A stretch of 64,000 nucleotides of DNA. It comes from a bacterium. Its GTDB lineage: Bacteria > Chloroflexota > Dormibacteria > UBA8260 > Bog-877. Positions within the stretch are counted from its first letter, which is position 1; every line of letters begins with the position of its first letter. The stretch covers positions 27,462 through 91,461 of the forward strand of contig JAKABA010000003.1 in assembly GCA_021802115.1 (NCBI GenBank), given 5' to 3'. Shown piece after piece: positions 34,152 to 43,690 of this stretch. Under the pieces are notes generated by a model. The model saw nothing but the letters and a program-made list of their open reading frames with translations, had not been told where the DNA came from and ran no database searches. The translations under genes and the position numbers were made by a program.

Positions 34152-35108
34152 CTAATGGTCGGTTGTGGTGATCTGGTCCAACTCCTGCCAGTCCGCCGCG
34201 GTCGCCTGCCAGCTGGCGGCGGCGACATTGGCCCGAACCTGGTCCGGGGTCATCGCGCCGGCGATCACCGAGCTCACCACGGGCCGGCCCAGAAGGCTCC
34301 CGATGGCCAGCCCCAACAGGCTGATGCCGCGCGCTCTGGCGAACTTCTCGAGCGCCTCGAGGATGTCGAATTGGGCCTGGTCCCGAAGTCGGTCGGCGTG
34401 GCGGGCGCCGGCCAGCCGGGTGCCGGCCGGGGCCGCCTCACCCCGGCGGTACTTCCCCGTAAGCAGTCCACTGGCGAGCGGGTAATAGGGCAGCAGGCCC
34501 ATGCCCAGGTGCTCGATCGCGGGCAGCAGCTCGACCTCGATCCGGCGGTTGAGCAGGCTGTACTCGTCCTGAGCGGCGACGATCTCCAGCTGGTGCTGGC
34601 TGCGGCCGATCCAGTGCGCGTCGACGGCCTGCCAGGCGCCGAAGTTGGAGATCCCGATCCAGCGCACCTTGCCGGCCTGCACCAGCTCCGCCAAGGCGCC
34701 CAGCGTCTCCTCCATGGGCGTGTTGGGGTCGGGCTCGTGCATCTGATAGAGGTCGATGACGTCAACCTGGAGCCGGGAGAGGCTGCCATCCACAGCCGCG
34801 CGGACGTAGGCGGCAGAGCCCCGCCTGTCGGACGGCTCCAGCCCCGGTTTGCGCATCCCGAACTTGGTGGCCACGATGGCCTGTTCGCGCCTCCCCTTGA
34901 GCGCCGCCCCGAGGAAGCGCTCGCTGTCCCCGCCCCCGTAGATGTCGGCGGTGTCGAAGAGGTTGACGCCCAGGTCGAGGGCGGCGGCTACCACCTCCGA
35001 AGCCCCGCTCTGGTCCAGGCGCGAGCCGAAGTTGTTGGTGCCGATGCCGATCTCGGACACCTCGGGGCCACTGGCCCCGAGCCTGCGCCGCCGCAGCTGC
35101 TCACTCAA
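34152..35108 (-). CDS. Aldo/keto reductase (copy 1)
   Basis: An NAD(P)H-dependent TIM-barrel reductase of about 318 residues. The tetrad is Asp and Tyr in NLFDTADIYGGGDSE, Lys in VATKFGMRK, and His in YQMHEPD; the cofactor clamp ISNFG and the C-terminal SVIAGAMTPDQVRANV are present. The TTG at 35108 is preferred: GGGAG lies seven bases upstream and the family start LSEQLRRRRLGASGPEVSEIG then follows; GTG 35174 is a longer option. Substrates may be aldoses, ketosteroids or diketones and cannot be told from the sequence. The M55 gene follows, 64 bases downstream. Confidence 0.85.
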   Translation of the reverse strand: MSEQLRRRRLGASGPEVSEIGIGTNNFGSRLDQSGASEVVAAALDLGVNLFDTADIYGGGDSERFLGAALKGRREQAIVATKFGMRKPGLEPSDRRGSAAYVRAAVDGSLSRLQVDVIDLYQMHEPDPNTPMEETLGALAELVQAGKVRWIGISNFGAWQAVDAHWIGRSQHQLEIVAAQDEYSLLNRRIEVELLPAIEHLGMGLLPYYPLASGLLTGKYRRGEAAPAGTRLAGARHADRLRDQAQFDILEALEKFARARGISLLGLAIGSLLGRPVVSSVIAGAMTPDQVRANVAAASWQATAADWQELDQITTTDH

Positions 35109-35288
35109 ATTGAAGCTCCCATGGGTGGACCGTCGATCCTGGTTGGTGGCGCAGGGTACCTCGTTCGCCATCACCTATGATGCGGCAGCTGGTGGCACTG
35201 GCGAAGTGACGCTGCCACCATGGCGAGGTCGACCGCGGACCGGGCGACCCCTCCGCGCAGCGCTGCCAGCAGGGCTGGGGGCGCCCAC

Positions 35289-35804
35289 TCAGCCGACGGC
35301 CACGCCCTTTGCCCTGGGCCCCCCCCCACCCCGGAGTGACGGTAGGGGCGCCGCTTGTTCGGCACCGCGGATCCCGGCCACCAGCTTGTCCAACTTGTCG
35401 GCCAGGGCGCTGATGTCGTCGTCACTCAGGAAGCGGGCGAAGTCCTCCTCGACCGCCACCTGAAGGGAGGCCAGCAGCTCCCACATCAGGTCGCGGCCGG
35501 TGTCGGTCAGCTCCACGAACGTCAGCCGCCGGTCCTCCGACGAGATCCTTCGCAGCGCCAGCTGGCGCCGCTCCAGCCGGTCGACGATCCGGCTCACACC
35601 GCTCCTGGTGAGGCAGGTCGCCTCGACCAGATCGAGCATGCCGGCTCGGCCGCCCGAGACCGCCCCCAGGCGCACCATCACCTCGGCCGCCGAGAGCGAG
35701 AGCCCGGTGGCCGCCAGCAGCCTGCGGTCCAGGGCGACCTCCAGGAGTCGGTGCGCCTGAAGCAGGCTGAGAGTAGCCGCCACGGGAGCCAGGCCCTCGT
35801 CCAT
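35289..35804 (-). CDS. MarR-family transcriptional regulator (copy 2)
   Basis: A 171-residue winged-helix regulator. HTH: LSLSAAEVMVRLGAVSGGRAGMLDLVEATCLTRSGVSRIVDRLERRQLA, split by the loop SGGRAG; the wing is ISSEDRRLTFVELTDTG, a typical MarR signature. The C-terminus ends in a Gly/Pro/Arg-rich tail that may be disordered. It stands upstream of the aldo/keto reductase gene on the same strand (180-bp gap), so it may regulate that gene; this is inference. ATG 35804 has only a weak ribosome site. Confidence 0.83.
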   Translation of the reverse strand: MDEGLAPVAATLSLLQAHRLLEVALDRRLLAATGLSLSAAEVMVRLGAVSGGRAGMLDLVEATCLTRSGVSRIVDRLERRQLALRRISSEDRRLTFVELTDTGRDLMWELLASLQVAVEEDFARFLSDDDISALADKLDKLVAGIRGAEQAAPLPSLRGGGGPRAKGVAVG

Positions 35805-36049
35805 GCCGCAATTTTGGCTGGTGGAGCGCAGCGGCGGGGTCACGGGCCGGGCCACCGGCACAGTTCCGCCAACTTTCGGCTCAGGCACCGGCGACGCGCC
35901 GTTGCCTCCGGTCCGCCCGGCGGCACCGCCGGCCCTGGGCCGGTCCGGGCCGAACCGACCGGGTGGCGCCGAACCGAGCGCGTCGGTGGCTCCCGCCCGG
36001 AGCCCAGGCCGGTACCTGCCCCGGTCGGCGGCCCGCGGTTCGGCCACGG

Positions 36050-38065
36050 CTAGCGCACCGCTACCGCGTAGACGATCAGGACGGTGATGAACACGTAGAG
36101 GAGGTAGAGGTTGACATCCCCCGACTGGAGCGGCTGCAGCCGTTTTGCCAGCCACTCCACCAAGTGGATGATCGGGTGGTAGAGATAACGTTCGAACAGC
36201 GGGGTCACCTGGAATCTGTAGTGCACCGGGCCCGACCTGCCGGCCGGGTCGTCAGAGGCCCGGGTCACCTCCACGTGAGGCCGGTACAGGCCATCGAAGG
36301 TCACCCGCACCGGGTTGGCGTGAGTGGTCGCGGTGTACTGCATCCGGGGCCGAAAGCGCATGACCCCGCCGGCCCAGACGGGCACCCGACGATCCCCGAC
36401 CGAGCGCCGACGCATGCGCACGATGGCGAGCGGGACCAGCAGCATCGCCACCAGGCAGACGGCCAGGTAAGTCGGAGAGAAGGAGCTGAAATTGGGGTGG
36501 GCCGGGATCACGGTCAGACCCGGCACGGTCAGGCGGGCCAGGATGTCAGTGCCGGTGGTGGCGGCCACCACCTGGTCCAGCCCGGTCAGTACCAGGGGAG
36601 CTCCCAGGGCCAGGAACAAGCAGGCGATGGCGAGCAGGGCGGCACCTGCCATCGGCTGGCCTCCCTCCTCGGCGCGGGCCGCTCCCTCGCTTCGCGGCAT
36701 CCCCAAGAAGGGCATTCCGAAGGCCCTGGCGAAGGCGTTCACGGCCAGACCCCCAGTCAGGGCCAGGGTGGCCGCCGCCACCACGATGAGCACTCCGACC
36801 AGGTGGCTGTGGATGCGGAAACCCTGGAAGAGCCCCTCAAACACCAGCCACTCGCTGACGAAGCCGTTCAGGGGCGGCAGGGCTGCGATCCCCAAGGTCC
36901 CCACCAGAGTGAGTGCGGCGGTCACCGGCATCCGCCGGGCCAGCCCGCCCAGCCGGTCCAGGTCGCGCAACCCGGTGACGTGCTCCACCACCCCGGTCTG
37001 GAGGAACAGCAGGGTCTTGTAGGTGGCGTGGTTGAGCACGTGGTAGAGGGCGGCGATCAGGAGCAGCGCCGCGACCGCCGGCTGGGCAGACTCGGAGAAG
37101 GTGAGCGATGCGCCCAGGGCCATCAACACTATGCCGATGTTCTCGATCGTGGAGTAGGCCAGGAACCGCTTCCAGTCGCGCTCCATCAGGGCGTACAGAA
37201 CGCCCAGCAGGGCGGAGAGTGCGCCCAGCGCCATGGCCAGCAAGCCCCACCAGACCGGGCCCCGCGGCAGGAGTTCGAAGGCCACCATGGCAAAGCCGTA
37301 GACGCCGAGCTTGGTCACGATCCCGGAGAGGAAGCCGGAACCGTCCGCGGGCGCCACGGGATGGGCGGCCGGGAGCCAGATGTGGAGCGGCACCAGCCCT
37401 GCCTTGAAGCCGAATCCGAGCAGCGCCAGGAGGAACACCGCATCCCGCCATCCGACCGCGAGGCGGCCGGAGTGGGCCGCGATCACGGCCAGGTTGAGGC
37501 TGCCCGCCTGCACCGCCAGAATCCCGAGAGCGGCCACGATCATGGCGAAACCCGCCTCCCCGAGGGCCAGGAACAGGAAGGCGCCGGAGGCGACCTTGAG
37601 GTCCCTCTGGTGGCGCAGGATCAGCAGGTAGCTGGTGATGGTCATCGACTCCCAGGCCACCAAGAAGACCGTCACCGAGCCGGCGCAGAGCACCACCAGA
37701 CTGGCCAAAAGAGCCCCGTGGTAGGCGAGCAGATAGGCCGAGGTCCCCCTCCCGGGACGGTGGTAGCGGGGCAAATAGGCACCGATCGCGGTGGCCACCA
37801 GGCCCAGCGCGATCACGAAGACGGCCCCCAGGGGCCGGAGAGCAAACGAGGCGTCGCCGGCCAGCCCCACCCCCAAGTTGAGATGCTCGGGAGCTCGAGT
37901 GATCACCACAATCAGCCCGGCCGCCAGGGCGCAGCCGCCGCCCAGACTGGAGAGCGCGGCGGAGGCGCTCAGTCCCGACCGGCGCGGCCAGGCGATCGCG
38001 ATCGCCGCCGCCAGCAGCCAGGCGGTGGCCGTCGCCGCCAGCAGACCGAGCACCGCCTGGCTCAC
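36050..38065 (-). CDS. HyfB-like antiporter subunit of a hydrogenase-4-like complex
   Basis: A 671-residue membrane protein with about 16 helices, of the NuoL/HyfB proton-channel class. The core antiporter signature spans GFKAGLVPLHIWLPAAHPVAPADGS (split here as GFKAGLVPLHIWLP and AAHPVAPADGS), DWKRFLAYSTIENIGIV, and HATYKTLLFLQTG, with charged residues (Lys, His, Asp) in helices as in proton-pumping subunits. The long C-terminal tail ends with a transmembrane helix after DVNLYLLYVF, as in HyfB. It is the last gene of a seven-gene operon; its GTG overlaps the HyfI-like stop by 4 bp. Confidence 0.85.
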   Translation of the reverse strand: MSQAVLGLLAATATAWLLAAAIAIAWPRRSGLSASAALSSLGGGCALAAGLIVVITRAPEHLNLGVGLAGDASFALRPLGAVFVIALGLVATAIGAYLPRYHRPGRGTSAYLLAYHGALLASLVVLCAGSVTVFLVAWESMTITSYLLILRHQRDLKVASGAFLFLALGEAGFAMIVAALGILAVQAGSLNLAVIAAHSGRLAVGWRDAVFLLALLGFGFKAGLVPLHIWLPAAHPVAPADGSGFLSGIVTKLGVYGFAMVAFELLPRGPVWWGLLAMALGALSALLGVLYALMERDWKRFLAYSTIENIGIVLMALGASLTFSESAQPAVAALLLIAALYHVLNHATYKTLLFLQTGVVEHVTGLRDLDRLGGLARRMPVTAALTLVGTLGIAALPPLNGFVSEWLVFEGLFQGFRIHSHLVGVLIVVAAATLALTGGLAVNAFARAFGMPFLGMPRSEGAARAEEGGQPMAGAALLAIACLFLALGAPLVLTGLDQVVAATTGTDILARLTVPGLTVIPAHPNFSSFSPTYLAVCLVAMLLVPLAIVRMRRRSVGDRRVPVWAGGVMRFRPRMQYTATTHANPVRVTFDGLYRPHVEVTRASDDPAGRSGPVHYRFQVTPLFERYLYHPIIHLVEWLAKRLQPLQSGDVNLYLLYVFITVLIVYAVAVR

Positions 38066-38613
38066 CCCGATCCTCCAGAAGAACCGGGATCAGGACCCAG
38101 CCTCTCAGCCAGCCGATCGACGGCCACCAGCAAGCCGTGGAGCAGGGCCAGTGGGCTCGGCGGGCAGCCGGGAATCACGACGTCGATGGGGAGCACGATC
38201 CCGCCGTGGCTGTACTGATCTGGCCCGAAGACCCCACCCAGGGGACATGCCCCCACCGCGACGACGATCTTGGGATCGGGCATGGCTTCGTAGGTGGTCA
38301 GGAGAGCGTGGTCCATGGCGAGAGTTCCGGGGCCCGTGACCAGCAGGCAGTCGGCGTGGCGCGGCGCCGGGGTGAAGAAGAGCCCCAGACGATGCAGGTC
38401 GTAGTGGGGCGACGCCAGCAGCTTGACCTCGGACTCACAGGCCCCACAGGAGCCGGTGTCGATGGTGCGAATCTGGAGGCTCCGCCCCAGCAGCCGCGAG
38501 CTGCGCCGACGGAGCTCGTCCCCCGCCCGCGCCAGCGCGCCATCGGCCTCGCTCGGCCGGCGCCCGGTCACGCCCGACGACAACTCCAACTTTTGCCTGA
38601 CCTTGAAACTCAC
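38062..38613 (-). CDS. HyfI/NuoB-like small subunit with complete [4Fe-4S] site
   Basis: A 183-residue peripheral subunit of the [NiFe] small-subunit/NuoB family. It keeps four cluster ligands: Cys56 and Cys59 (GSCGACESE), Cys123 (GACPLGG), and Cys150 (PGCPPSP). GTG 38613 overlaps the previous stop by 4 bp; TTG 38628 is an alternative. In related complexes this cluster (N2-like) hands electrons to the large subunit. Here the cluster is intact although the partner large subunit has lost its metal site, so the cluster may serve another electron path. It is followed by the HyfB-like gene. Confidence 0.88.
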   Translation of the reverse strand: MSFKVRQKLELSSGVTGRRPSEADGALARAGDELRRRSSRLLGRSLQIRTIDTGSCGACESEVKLLASPHYDLHRLGLFFTPAPRHADCLLVTGPGTLAMDHALLTTYEAMPDPKIVVAVGACPLGGVFGPDQYSHGGIVLPIDVVIPGCPPSPLALLHGLLVAVDRLAERLGPDPGSSGGSG

Positions 38614-38945
38614 GCCCCGCCCGCCCAAGGGAAGCTCAGTCGCAGCCGGGCAGGGTCACGGGTCGCCCACTCGAACTGACCGCTGGGGGTTCCGACGCCG
38701 GCGCCAACCGTCAGACAGCGCTGGCAGGCGGTGCACCGGCCGCGGTCCAGGATCAGCGCCCCCGGCCCCAGCTCCAACGCGCGGCTGGGGCACACAGCGA
38801 CCATCCGAGTCGCGATCGAGGCATTTAGGGCCTGGGAGTTGAAGGTGGGCGGGGTCGGCAGCTGGGCGGATGAGGGATCGGAGCGCTTCGGATACGCGGT
38901 GGTGACCAGACCTCGGCGCGCCCCCCGCACGAACCACAGCGCCAT
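38610..38945 (-). CDS. Reduced HyfH/ferredoxin-like subunit with one four-Cys set
   Basis: A 111-residue soluble subunit placed where HyfH/NuoI-type ferredoxins stand in Hyf operons. It has only four Cys: Cys52 (VAVCPSRAL), then Cys71, Cys74 and Cys77 (RCTACQRC). This looks like one cluster of a two-cluster ferredoxin, since the CP of one motif and the CxxCxxC of the other normally serve the same cluster; the remaining four ligands are absent. Its ATG overlaps the large-subunit stop by one base. It probably carries a single [4Fe-4S] cluster. The long N-terminal stretch has no clear motif. Confidence 0.7.
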   Translation of the reverse strand: MALWFVRGARRGLVTTAYPKRSDPSSAQLPTPPTFNSQALNASIATRMVAVCPSRALELGPGALILDRGRCTACQRCLTVGAGVGTPSGQFEWATRDPARLRLSFPWAGGA

Positions 38946-40528
38946 CAGCGTGCGAACCCGGCCACGGTCAACCCGAAGCTGGCCTCGATGATGGCGACAT
39001 CGGTGAAAACATTTCGAGAACGCAGGGCGTCGTCGAAGGCGCGCCAGTTGCGCACCGACGCGGGCCGGATCCGAGCCGCGTCCACCCGGCCATCGGCAAG
39101 CCTGACCCAGGCCAGGGCCTCCCCCCGAACCGACTCGACCCAGCCCAGCGCGCTCCCATCCCGCATCGGCCGTGGTGCCACCACCACCGGGTCCCTGGTC
39201 AGCGTCGAGTCGACGATCTCTCCCGACTTCAGCCAGTGCCGAACCAGGCGCGCAGATTCCCTGACCTCCTCGACCGCCACCCGCAGCCGCGCCAGGACGT
39301 CGCCCTCCCGCCTCAGGGGCACGCTCAGGCCCGGGGCCGCGACCGTCCCGGGATGGTCCCGGCGCAGGTCCAGCCCAACTCCAGAGGCCCGCGCCACCGG
39401 CCCGACCAGGCCCAGCCGGGCGGCGGTCTCGGCTGGCACCACTCCCGCGGACTCGAGCCGGTCCACGAAGGAGTTGGTGCCCAGGAGGGCCTCGACCAGC
39501 TCCGCAAAGCGACTGCACAAGGGCCCGAGCTCGGTCTCGAGCAGGGTTGGGTCACAGCCGGCCCGAACGCCTCCGATGGTGACCACGTTGAAGAGGTAAC
39601 GGTGCCCAAAGGCAGCCGCGTTGAGCCGCAGCCACTCTTCCAGCAGCATCTCCACCTGTGCCTGCCCCACGCCCAGACCAGTCGACTGACACAGGGCGGC
39701 GGTCGCCGCCACGTGGTTGTACATGCGCTCCAGCTCGAGGGCCACGGATCGGGTGCGCTCGCAGGCCGCTTCCACCTGAGTATCGGAGGCCGTCTCCACC
39801 GCCCGGGCGAAGGCCAGCGCGTTGCCCACCGCCCCCAGCCCCTCGCAGCGCTCCACCAGAAACAAAGCGTGCTCGGGCTCCATCCCCGCCAGCTGCTGCT
39901 CGATACCCCGGTGCTTGTGGAACCAGGCCAGATAGACGTCCAAGAGCTCCTCACCGGTGGTGACGAGCCCCATGTAGAGGGACTCCTGGCCGACCCCGCG
40001 CACGGGTCCGACCGGGAACTCAAAGGCCTCCCCCTGGACCACATGGGGGGCCCTCACCTCGGTGGCCAGGGCACGGCCCCCGACTTCGTCCGCCATCCGC
40101 AGTGGTGCCCCGGCCTCACGGCCAGGCGGCAACAGCACCCGGTTCAGCGGCTGGCCGCCACCGGGGAGCAGCCCCCAGAGCTCGAAGATCTCGCACTCCT
40201 CCAAATAGAGGGCTGGGAGGGCGGCCGCCAGCGTGGGCTGGACCCCAGGCGTGACCTCACTGCGCAGGATGAGATAGCTGTCCTCGCGGTCGAAGGCCAC
40301 CACCAACAGGCGTTCCTGGCTAGTCGCTCCGGTCGGCCCGGGGCCCGTTTCAACCACGAACATGTCGGCGACGCGGCCGCCCGCGGCGGCCAACACGGCG
40401 GCGCTGGCGGACAGCTCAGAGGGGTCAACCAACCAGCCCACGACCCCTGTCTGGGAGCTGGATTGGGCGCGGCCGGGCAGCCGCGAGAGCGCCGAGGCCA
40501 GAGTGCCGCCGTCACTGAGCTCAGTCAT
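38945..40528 (-). CDS. HyfG/NuoCD-like large subunit lacking the [NiFe] cysteines
   Basis: A 527-residue large subunit: a NuoC-like N-terminal domain (about 1-140), then a NuoD/HyfG-like domain with HKHRGIEQQ. The L1 site, RxCGxC in hydrogenases, reads [10 protein letters not shown]: Cys228 remains but the second Cys is Gly. The L2 site, DPCxxC near the C-terminus, reads GLTVAG at 519-524. All three other ligand positions are non-Cys, so no [NiFe] centre can be bound. It aligns with Ehr-type (energy-converting hydrogenase-related) subunits. ATG 40528 overlaps the HyfF-like stop by 4 bp. The frame is intact, so this is not a decayed pseudogene by sequence. Confidence 0.88.
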   Translation of the reverse strand: MTELSDGGTLASALSRLPGRAQSSSQTGVVGWLVDPSELSASAAVLAAAGGRVADMFVVETGPGPTGATSQERLLVVAFDREDSYLILRSEVTPGVQPTLAAALPALYLEECEIFELWGLLPGGGQPLNRVLLPPGREAGAPLRMADEVGGRALATEVRAPHVVQGEAFEFPVGPVRGVGQESLYMGLVTTGEELLDVYLAWFHKHRGIEQQLAGMEPEHALFLVERCEGLGAVGNALAFARAVETASDTQVEAACERTRSVALELERMYNHVAATAALCQSTGLGVGQAQVEMLLEEWLRLNAAAFGHRYLFNVVTIGGVRAGCDPTLLETELGPLCSRFAELVEALLGTNSFVDRLESAGVVPAETAARLGLVGPVARASGVGLDLRRDHPGTVAAPGLSVPLRREGDVLARLRVAVEEVRESARLVRHWLKSGEIVDSTLTRDPVVVAPRPMRDGSALGWVESVRGEALAWVRLADGRVDAARIRPASVRNWRAFDDALRSRNVFTDVAIIEASFGLTVAGFAR

Positions 40529-42003
40529 CGGATCAGAGCCACGGAGTGGAGCAGCAGTGAATTGAGCCAGCCTGGGATCCAGAGTCCCAGGAGCAGCAGC
40601 CCGCACAGCCCCAGCAGCAGCGGCGCGGCCGCGCTCCAGCGCTCCAGGCGGCCCTGGTAGGGGGAGACCACCTCGGCCCTGGGCTGGCCCACAGCCATCC
40701 TGCTGGTGGTGTACATGAAGCCCACGAACACCATCACCAGCAGCAGCAGGAAGAGTCCAACCAGGGCGGGATAGGCGGCCGCCAGGCCGGCGCGCAGGAT
40801 CACGAACTCGCTGAGGAAGAGGCCGAACGGTGGCGAACCCACGATCGCGAGGGATCCGATCAGGAGGGCTCCGCCGGTCAGCGGCAGGCTGGTCAGTGCC
40901 CCCCCGATCCGGTCCGTGCGCCGGGTGCCATAGGCAAGCACCAGGGTGCCGCCGGTGAGGAAGAGGACCGCCTTCCCGATGCTGTGGTTGAGGGTGTGCA
41001 GGAGCGCCCCGTAGAGGCCCAGGATGCCGCCAAACCCGAGCCCCACCGCGATGATGCCCATTTGCTCCACGGAGGAGTAGGCGAATAGGCGTTTGAAGTC
41101 ACGCCGGTGGATCATGAAGAAGGCTCCCACCGCGATCGACAGGAAGCCGAAGATCAGCAGCACGTGGCTGGCGTAGGCGGGACCGAGCCGGCCGTTGGCG
41201 ATCGCGACGAAGCGGATGATGGCGTACATCCCCACGTTGAGGAGGGCTCCCGAAAGCATCGCGCTGGCGGGGCTGGGCGCCTCGGAGTGGGCGTCCGGCA
41301 GCCAGGTATGCATGGGCGCCAAGCCCACCTTGGTGCCGTAACCGACCACCGCCAGGAGAAAGCCCAGCCGCACTCCAACCGGGCTCAGCCTGCGGGCGTG
41401 GGCCACCAGGTAGGCCCACGTGAGGTGCTGGTCTGGGCTGCCCACCAGACCGGTGGCGGCATAGAAGATGAAGAGGGTGCCGGCCAGGGCGATCGTGATC
41501 CCCAGGCTGCTGATGATCACGTACTTCCAACCCGCTTCCAGGCCGGCGGTCCGCCCCTCGATCGGGACCATCACCACGCTGGCCAGGGTGGCAGCCTCCA
41601 CCAGGATGAAGAGCAAGCCCAGGTTGGCGGTCTCGACGGCGCCCATCATCGCGGTCGCGAAGAGGCCGAAGACCACGAAATAGACCCGGATGCGACGCCC
41701 CGAGAGCTCCCCCCGCCGCTGCTCGGTCGCAATGTAGGAGAAGGAGCCCAGGCTGGCGAGGAAGACCACAATCGCCACCGTGATGGCGAAGAAGGCACCC
41801 AGGCCATCGACGTAGACGAAGCTGCCAGCGCTGGCGAGCGGACGGGCCGGGATGACCACCACGGCGGTGGCCACCGCCAGGAGCAGGCTCAGCAGGGCCC
41901 CCATGATGGTGGCGATTCCGGCGAGCCTGGCCCTGGCGGTCACCAGCCCGGCCAGGCTGCCCAGAAGTGGCCCGGCCGCGGCCAGGATGGGCAGCGCGAT
42001 CAC
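40525..42003 (-). CDS. HyfF/NuoN-like proton-channel subunit
   Basis: A 492-residue membrane protein of about 14 helices, NuoN/NuoM/HyfF class. It has the antiporter signature [32 protein letters not shown] (split as [16 protein letters not shown] and [14 protein letters not shown]), and [20 protein letters not shown], with a Lys and a Glu positioned as in ion-translocating helices. GTG 42003 overlaps the HyfE-like stop by 4 bp. This is a second potential pumping subunit beside the HyfB-like protein. Together they would move H+ or Na+; which ion is not visible. Confidence 0.88.
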   Translation of the reverse strand: MIALPILAAAGPLLGSLAGLVTARARLAGIATIMGALLSLLLAVATAVVVIPARPLASAGSFVYVDGLGAFFAITVAIVVFLASLGSFSYIATEQRRGELSGRRIRVYFVVFGLFATAMMGAVETANLGLLFILVEAATLASVVMVPIEGRTAGLEAGWKYVIISSLGITIALAGTLFIFYAATGLVGSPDQHLTWAYLVAHARRLSPVGVRLGFLLAVVGYGTKVGLAPMHTWLPDAHSEAPSPASAMLSGALLNVGMYAIIRFVAIANGRLGPAYASHVLLIFGFLSIAVGAFFMIHRRDFKRLFAYSSVEQMGIIAVGLGFGGILGLYGALLHTLNHSIGKAVLFLTGGTLVLAYGTRRTDRIGGALTSLPLTGGALLIGSLAIVGSPPFGLFLSEFVILRAGLAAAYPALVGLFLLLLVMVFVGFMYTTSRMAVGQPRAEVVSPYQGRLERWSAAAPLLLGLCGLLLLGLWIPGWLNSLLLHSVALIR

Positions 42004-42674
42004 GAGGGCTCCCTCCGGGGGGGTGCCAGAGAGGCGGCGGAGATCCGCTCGGCGATCCCGGTGGTCATCGCCAGCATGATCAGAAACCCGGCGATGACGT
42101 CGAAGAAGATGCCCGCCTCGACGATGAAGGGGAAGCTGGCGGTGAGGGTGATGGCGCCCAGGAAGACCCCGTTCTCCATGATCAGCCAGCCGATCAACTG
42201 CGCCACCATGTGGCGCCGGACCACCATCATCAGCGCGCCCAAGAGCAGCACCGCGGTGGATAGGGGAATGATCGAACGGGAGATCAGGCCGTGGGCTAGG
42301 TTCTGGGGCCCGATCACCAGATACGCGAAGGCGCACAGCCCCGCCCCCAGGATCAGCGAGGTGGAGAGACCGAGGGCGATCCCGGCGTCGCGCTGGAGCT
42401 GCAGCCGGCTCACCAGCAAGCGGCGAGCCGCCAGCGGGATGGCGATGCCCTTGAGGCACAGGGTGAGCCCGGCCAGCACCCAGAGCGCGTTGTCGCCGGT
42501 GACCACGGCCGCGGTGGCCGCGGCCGCCGCCAGCAGCACCGACTGCAGTCCGTAGTACGTGAGGTAGCGGTCGAATAGCTTGGAGCCCAGGCAGGCGAAC
42601 GCGGTCAGCAGGATCAGGACCGCGTCCAGGCTGAGGAAGACCCCCGCCGGCGAGGTCAGGGAGAGGTGCTGCAT
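42000..42674 (-). CDS. HyfE-like membrane subunit
   Basis: A 224-residue membrane protein with seven predicted helices, of the HyfE type that aligns partly with NuoK/MrpC. It includes LVIGPQNLAHGLISRSIIPLSTAVLLLGALMM and HMVAQLIGWLIMENGVFLG, a Glu in a helix as in NuoK. The start is ATG 42674, two bases past the HyfC-like stop. It belongs to the central membrane arm of the complex. Confidence 0.85.
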   Translation of the reverse strand: MQHLSLTSPAGVFLSLDAVLILLTAFACLGSKLFDRYLTYYGLQSVLLAAAAATAAVVTGDNALWVLAGLTLCLKGIAIPLAARRLLVSRLQLQRDAGIALGLSTSLILGAGLCAFAYLVIGPQNLAHGLISRSIIPLSTAVLLLGALMMVVRRHMVAQLIGWLIMENGVFLGAITLTASFPFIVEAGIFFDVIAGFLIMLAMTTGIAERISAASLAPPRREPS

Positions 42675-42676
42675 CT

Positions 42677-43624
42677 CTACTTGGCCACCACATAGGACGT
42701 GACGATCCCGATCAGGGCCAGCAGGAAGGCTCCACCGAGGTACTCCGCGATCCGGAAGAAACGGAGCTTGGCGAAGGAGGAGTCGATGATCACGATCGCC
42801 AGCCCGCAGACGGCGAGCTTGCCCAGCACCGCGAGGATCCCGACCAGGCCCCCAACCAGGCTGGTGCCATCGCCCAAGCCCCAGGGGAGGACGAAGACGT
42901 TCATGAAGATGGCGGAGAGCAGGAAGAGCTTTATCCAGCCGCCCCACTTGACCAGGGCGTACTCGCGCCCGGAGTACTCCAGGACCCGGGACTCCTCGAT
43001 CATCGAGATCTCGATGGTGCCGCTCGGGTTGTCGATGGGGATGTGACCGGTCTCGGCCAGCAGCAGCATGAAGAAGGCGACCGCGCCCAGCAGATGGGTG
43101 GGCAGCACCATGGCCAGTGGCGAGGCCGCGATGGCGTGGTTCATGAGGTATGGGTTGTCCGACGCCGACAGCACGCCCACCGTGAAGAAGACCAGGATCA
43201 GAGCGGGCTCAGCCAGGCTTCCGATCCAGGTGGTGCGGCTGGCCCCAAGGCCTCCCAGCGGGCTGGCGGTGTCGAGGGCGGCGAGGGACATCACGAAGCT
43301 GGCCAGGCCCAGCACCAGGGCGCCGCCCAGGAGGTCGCCCAGGAAAGCCAGCGGCAACGGCTGGTCGGTGATCACCGGCACGATAGTGGAGACCGCCAGG
43401 TAGCAGGCCATGGCCACGTAGGGCGCGGCCCGGAAGATCCAACTGGTCTGGTCCGAGACGGCACTCGCCTTGCCCAGCCACTTCCAGAGGTCGAAGTAGG
43501 GCTGAAGGATGGCGGGCCCGTGCTTGGACTGCACGAGAGCGGAGGCCCTGGTCAGAACTCCCGCATACAGGGGAGCCAGGGCGACGACGGCGAGCGACTG
43601 CAGAAACTGCAGCAGGTAGGGCAA
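42677..43624 (-). CDS. HyfC/NuoH-like membrane anchor
   Basis: A 315-residue membrane protein of eight helices, NuoH/HyfC family, which anchors the peripheral arm. Signatures: GPAILQPYFDLWKWLGK near the N-terminus, and AETGHIPIDNPSGTIEISMIEE. The acidic residues of the E-channel (Glu and Asp in the loop) are kept. TTG 43624 is preferred for AGGAG seven bases upstream; GTG 43639 is an alternative without an SD. It is the first gene of the operon; two hairpins lie upstream at 43652-43690. Confidence 0.88.
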   Translation of the reverse strand: MPYLLQFLQSLAVVALAPLYAGVLTRASALVQSKHGPAILQPYFDLWKWLGKASAVSDQTSWIFRAAPYVAMACYLAVSTIVPVITDQPLPLAFLGDLLGGALVLGLASFVMSLAALDTASPLGGLGASRTTWIGSLAEPALILVFFTVGVLSASDNPYLMNHAIAASPLAMVLPTHLLGAVAFFMLLLAETGHIPIDNPSGTIEISMIEESRVLEYSGREYALVKWGGWIKLFLLSAIFMNVFVLPWGLGDGTSLVGGLVGILAVLGKLAVCGLAIVIIDSSFAKLRFFRIAEYLGGAFLLALIGIVTSYVVAK

Positions 43625-43651
43625 CGCGGCTCTCCTCACGAGGGCAGACCG

Positions 43652-43690
43652 ATGGCTTCTCGGTAGAAGCCATTAGTCGGCGAGCCGACT
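43652..43690 (-). promoter_or_regulatory. Two tandem hairpins in the leader of the Hyf-like operon
   Basis: Hairpin 1: ATGGCTTCT at 43652-43660 and AGAAGCCAT at 43665-43673, 9-bp perfect stem, 4-nt loop. Hairpin 2: AGTCGGC at 43675-43681 and GCCGACT at 43684-43690, 7-bp stem, 2-nt loop. Both lie 28-66 bases upstream of the first start of the operon. They may be a leader element, an operator or a terminator of the upstream SDR gene; which is unknown. Confidence 0.4.

Noticed and set aside
38945..40528. Calling the operon a true group 4 [NiFe] hydrogenase
   Set aside because: Three of the four Ni/Fe cysteine positions are missing and no maturation genes are linked.
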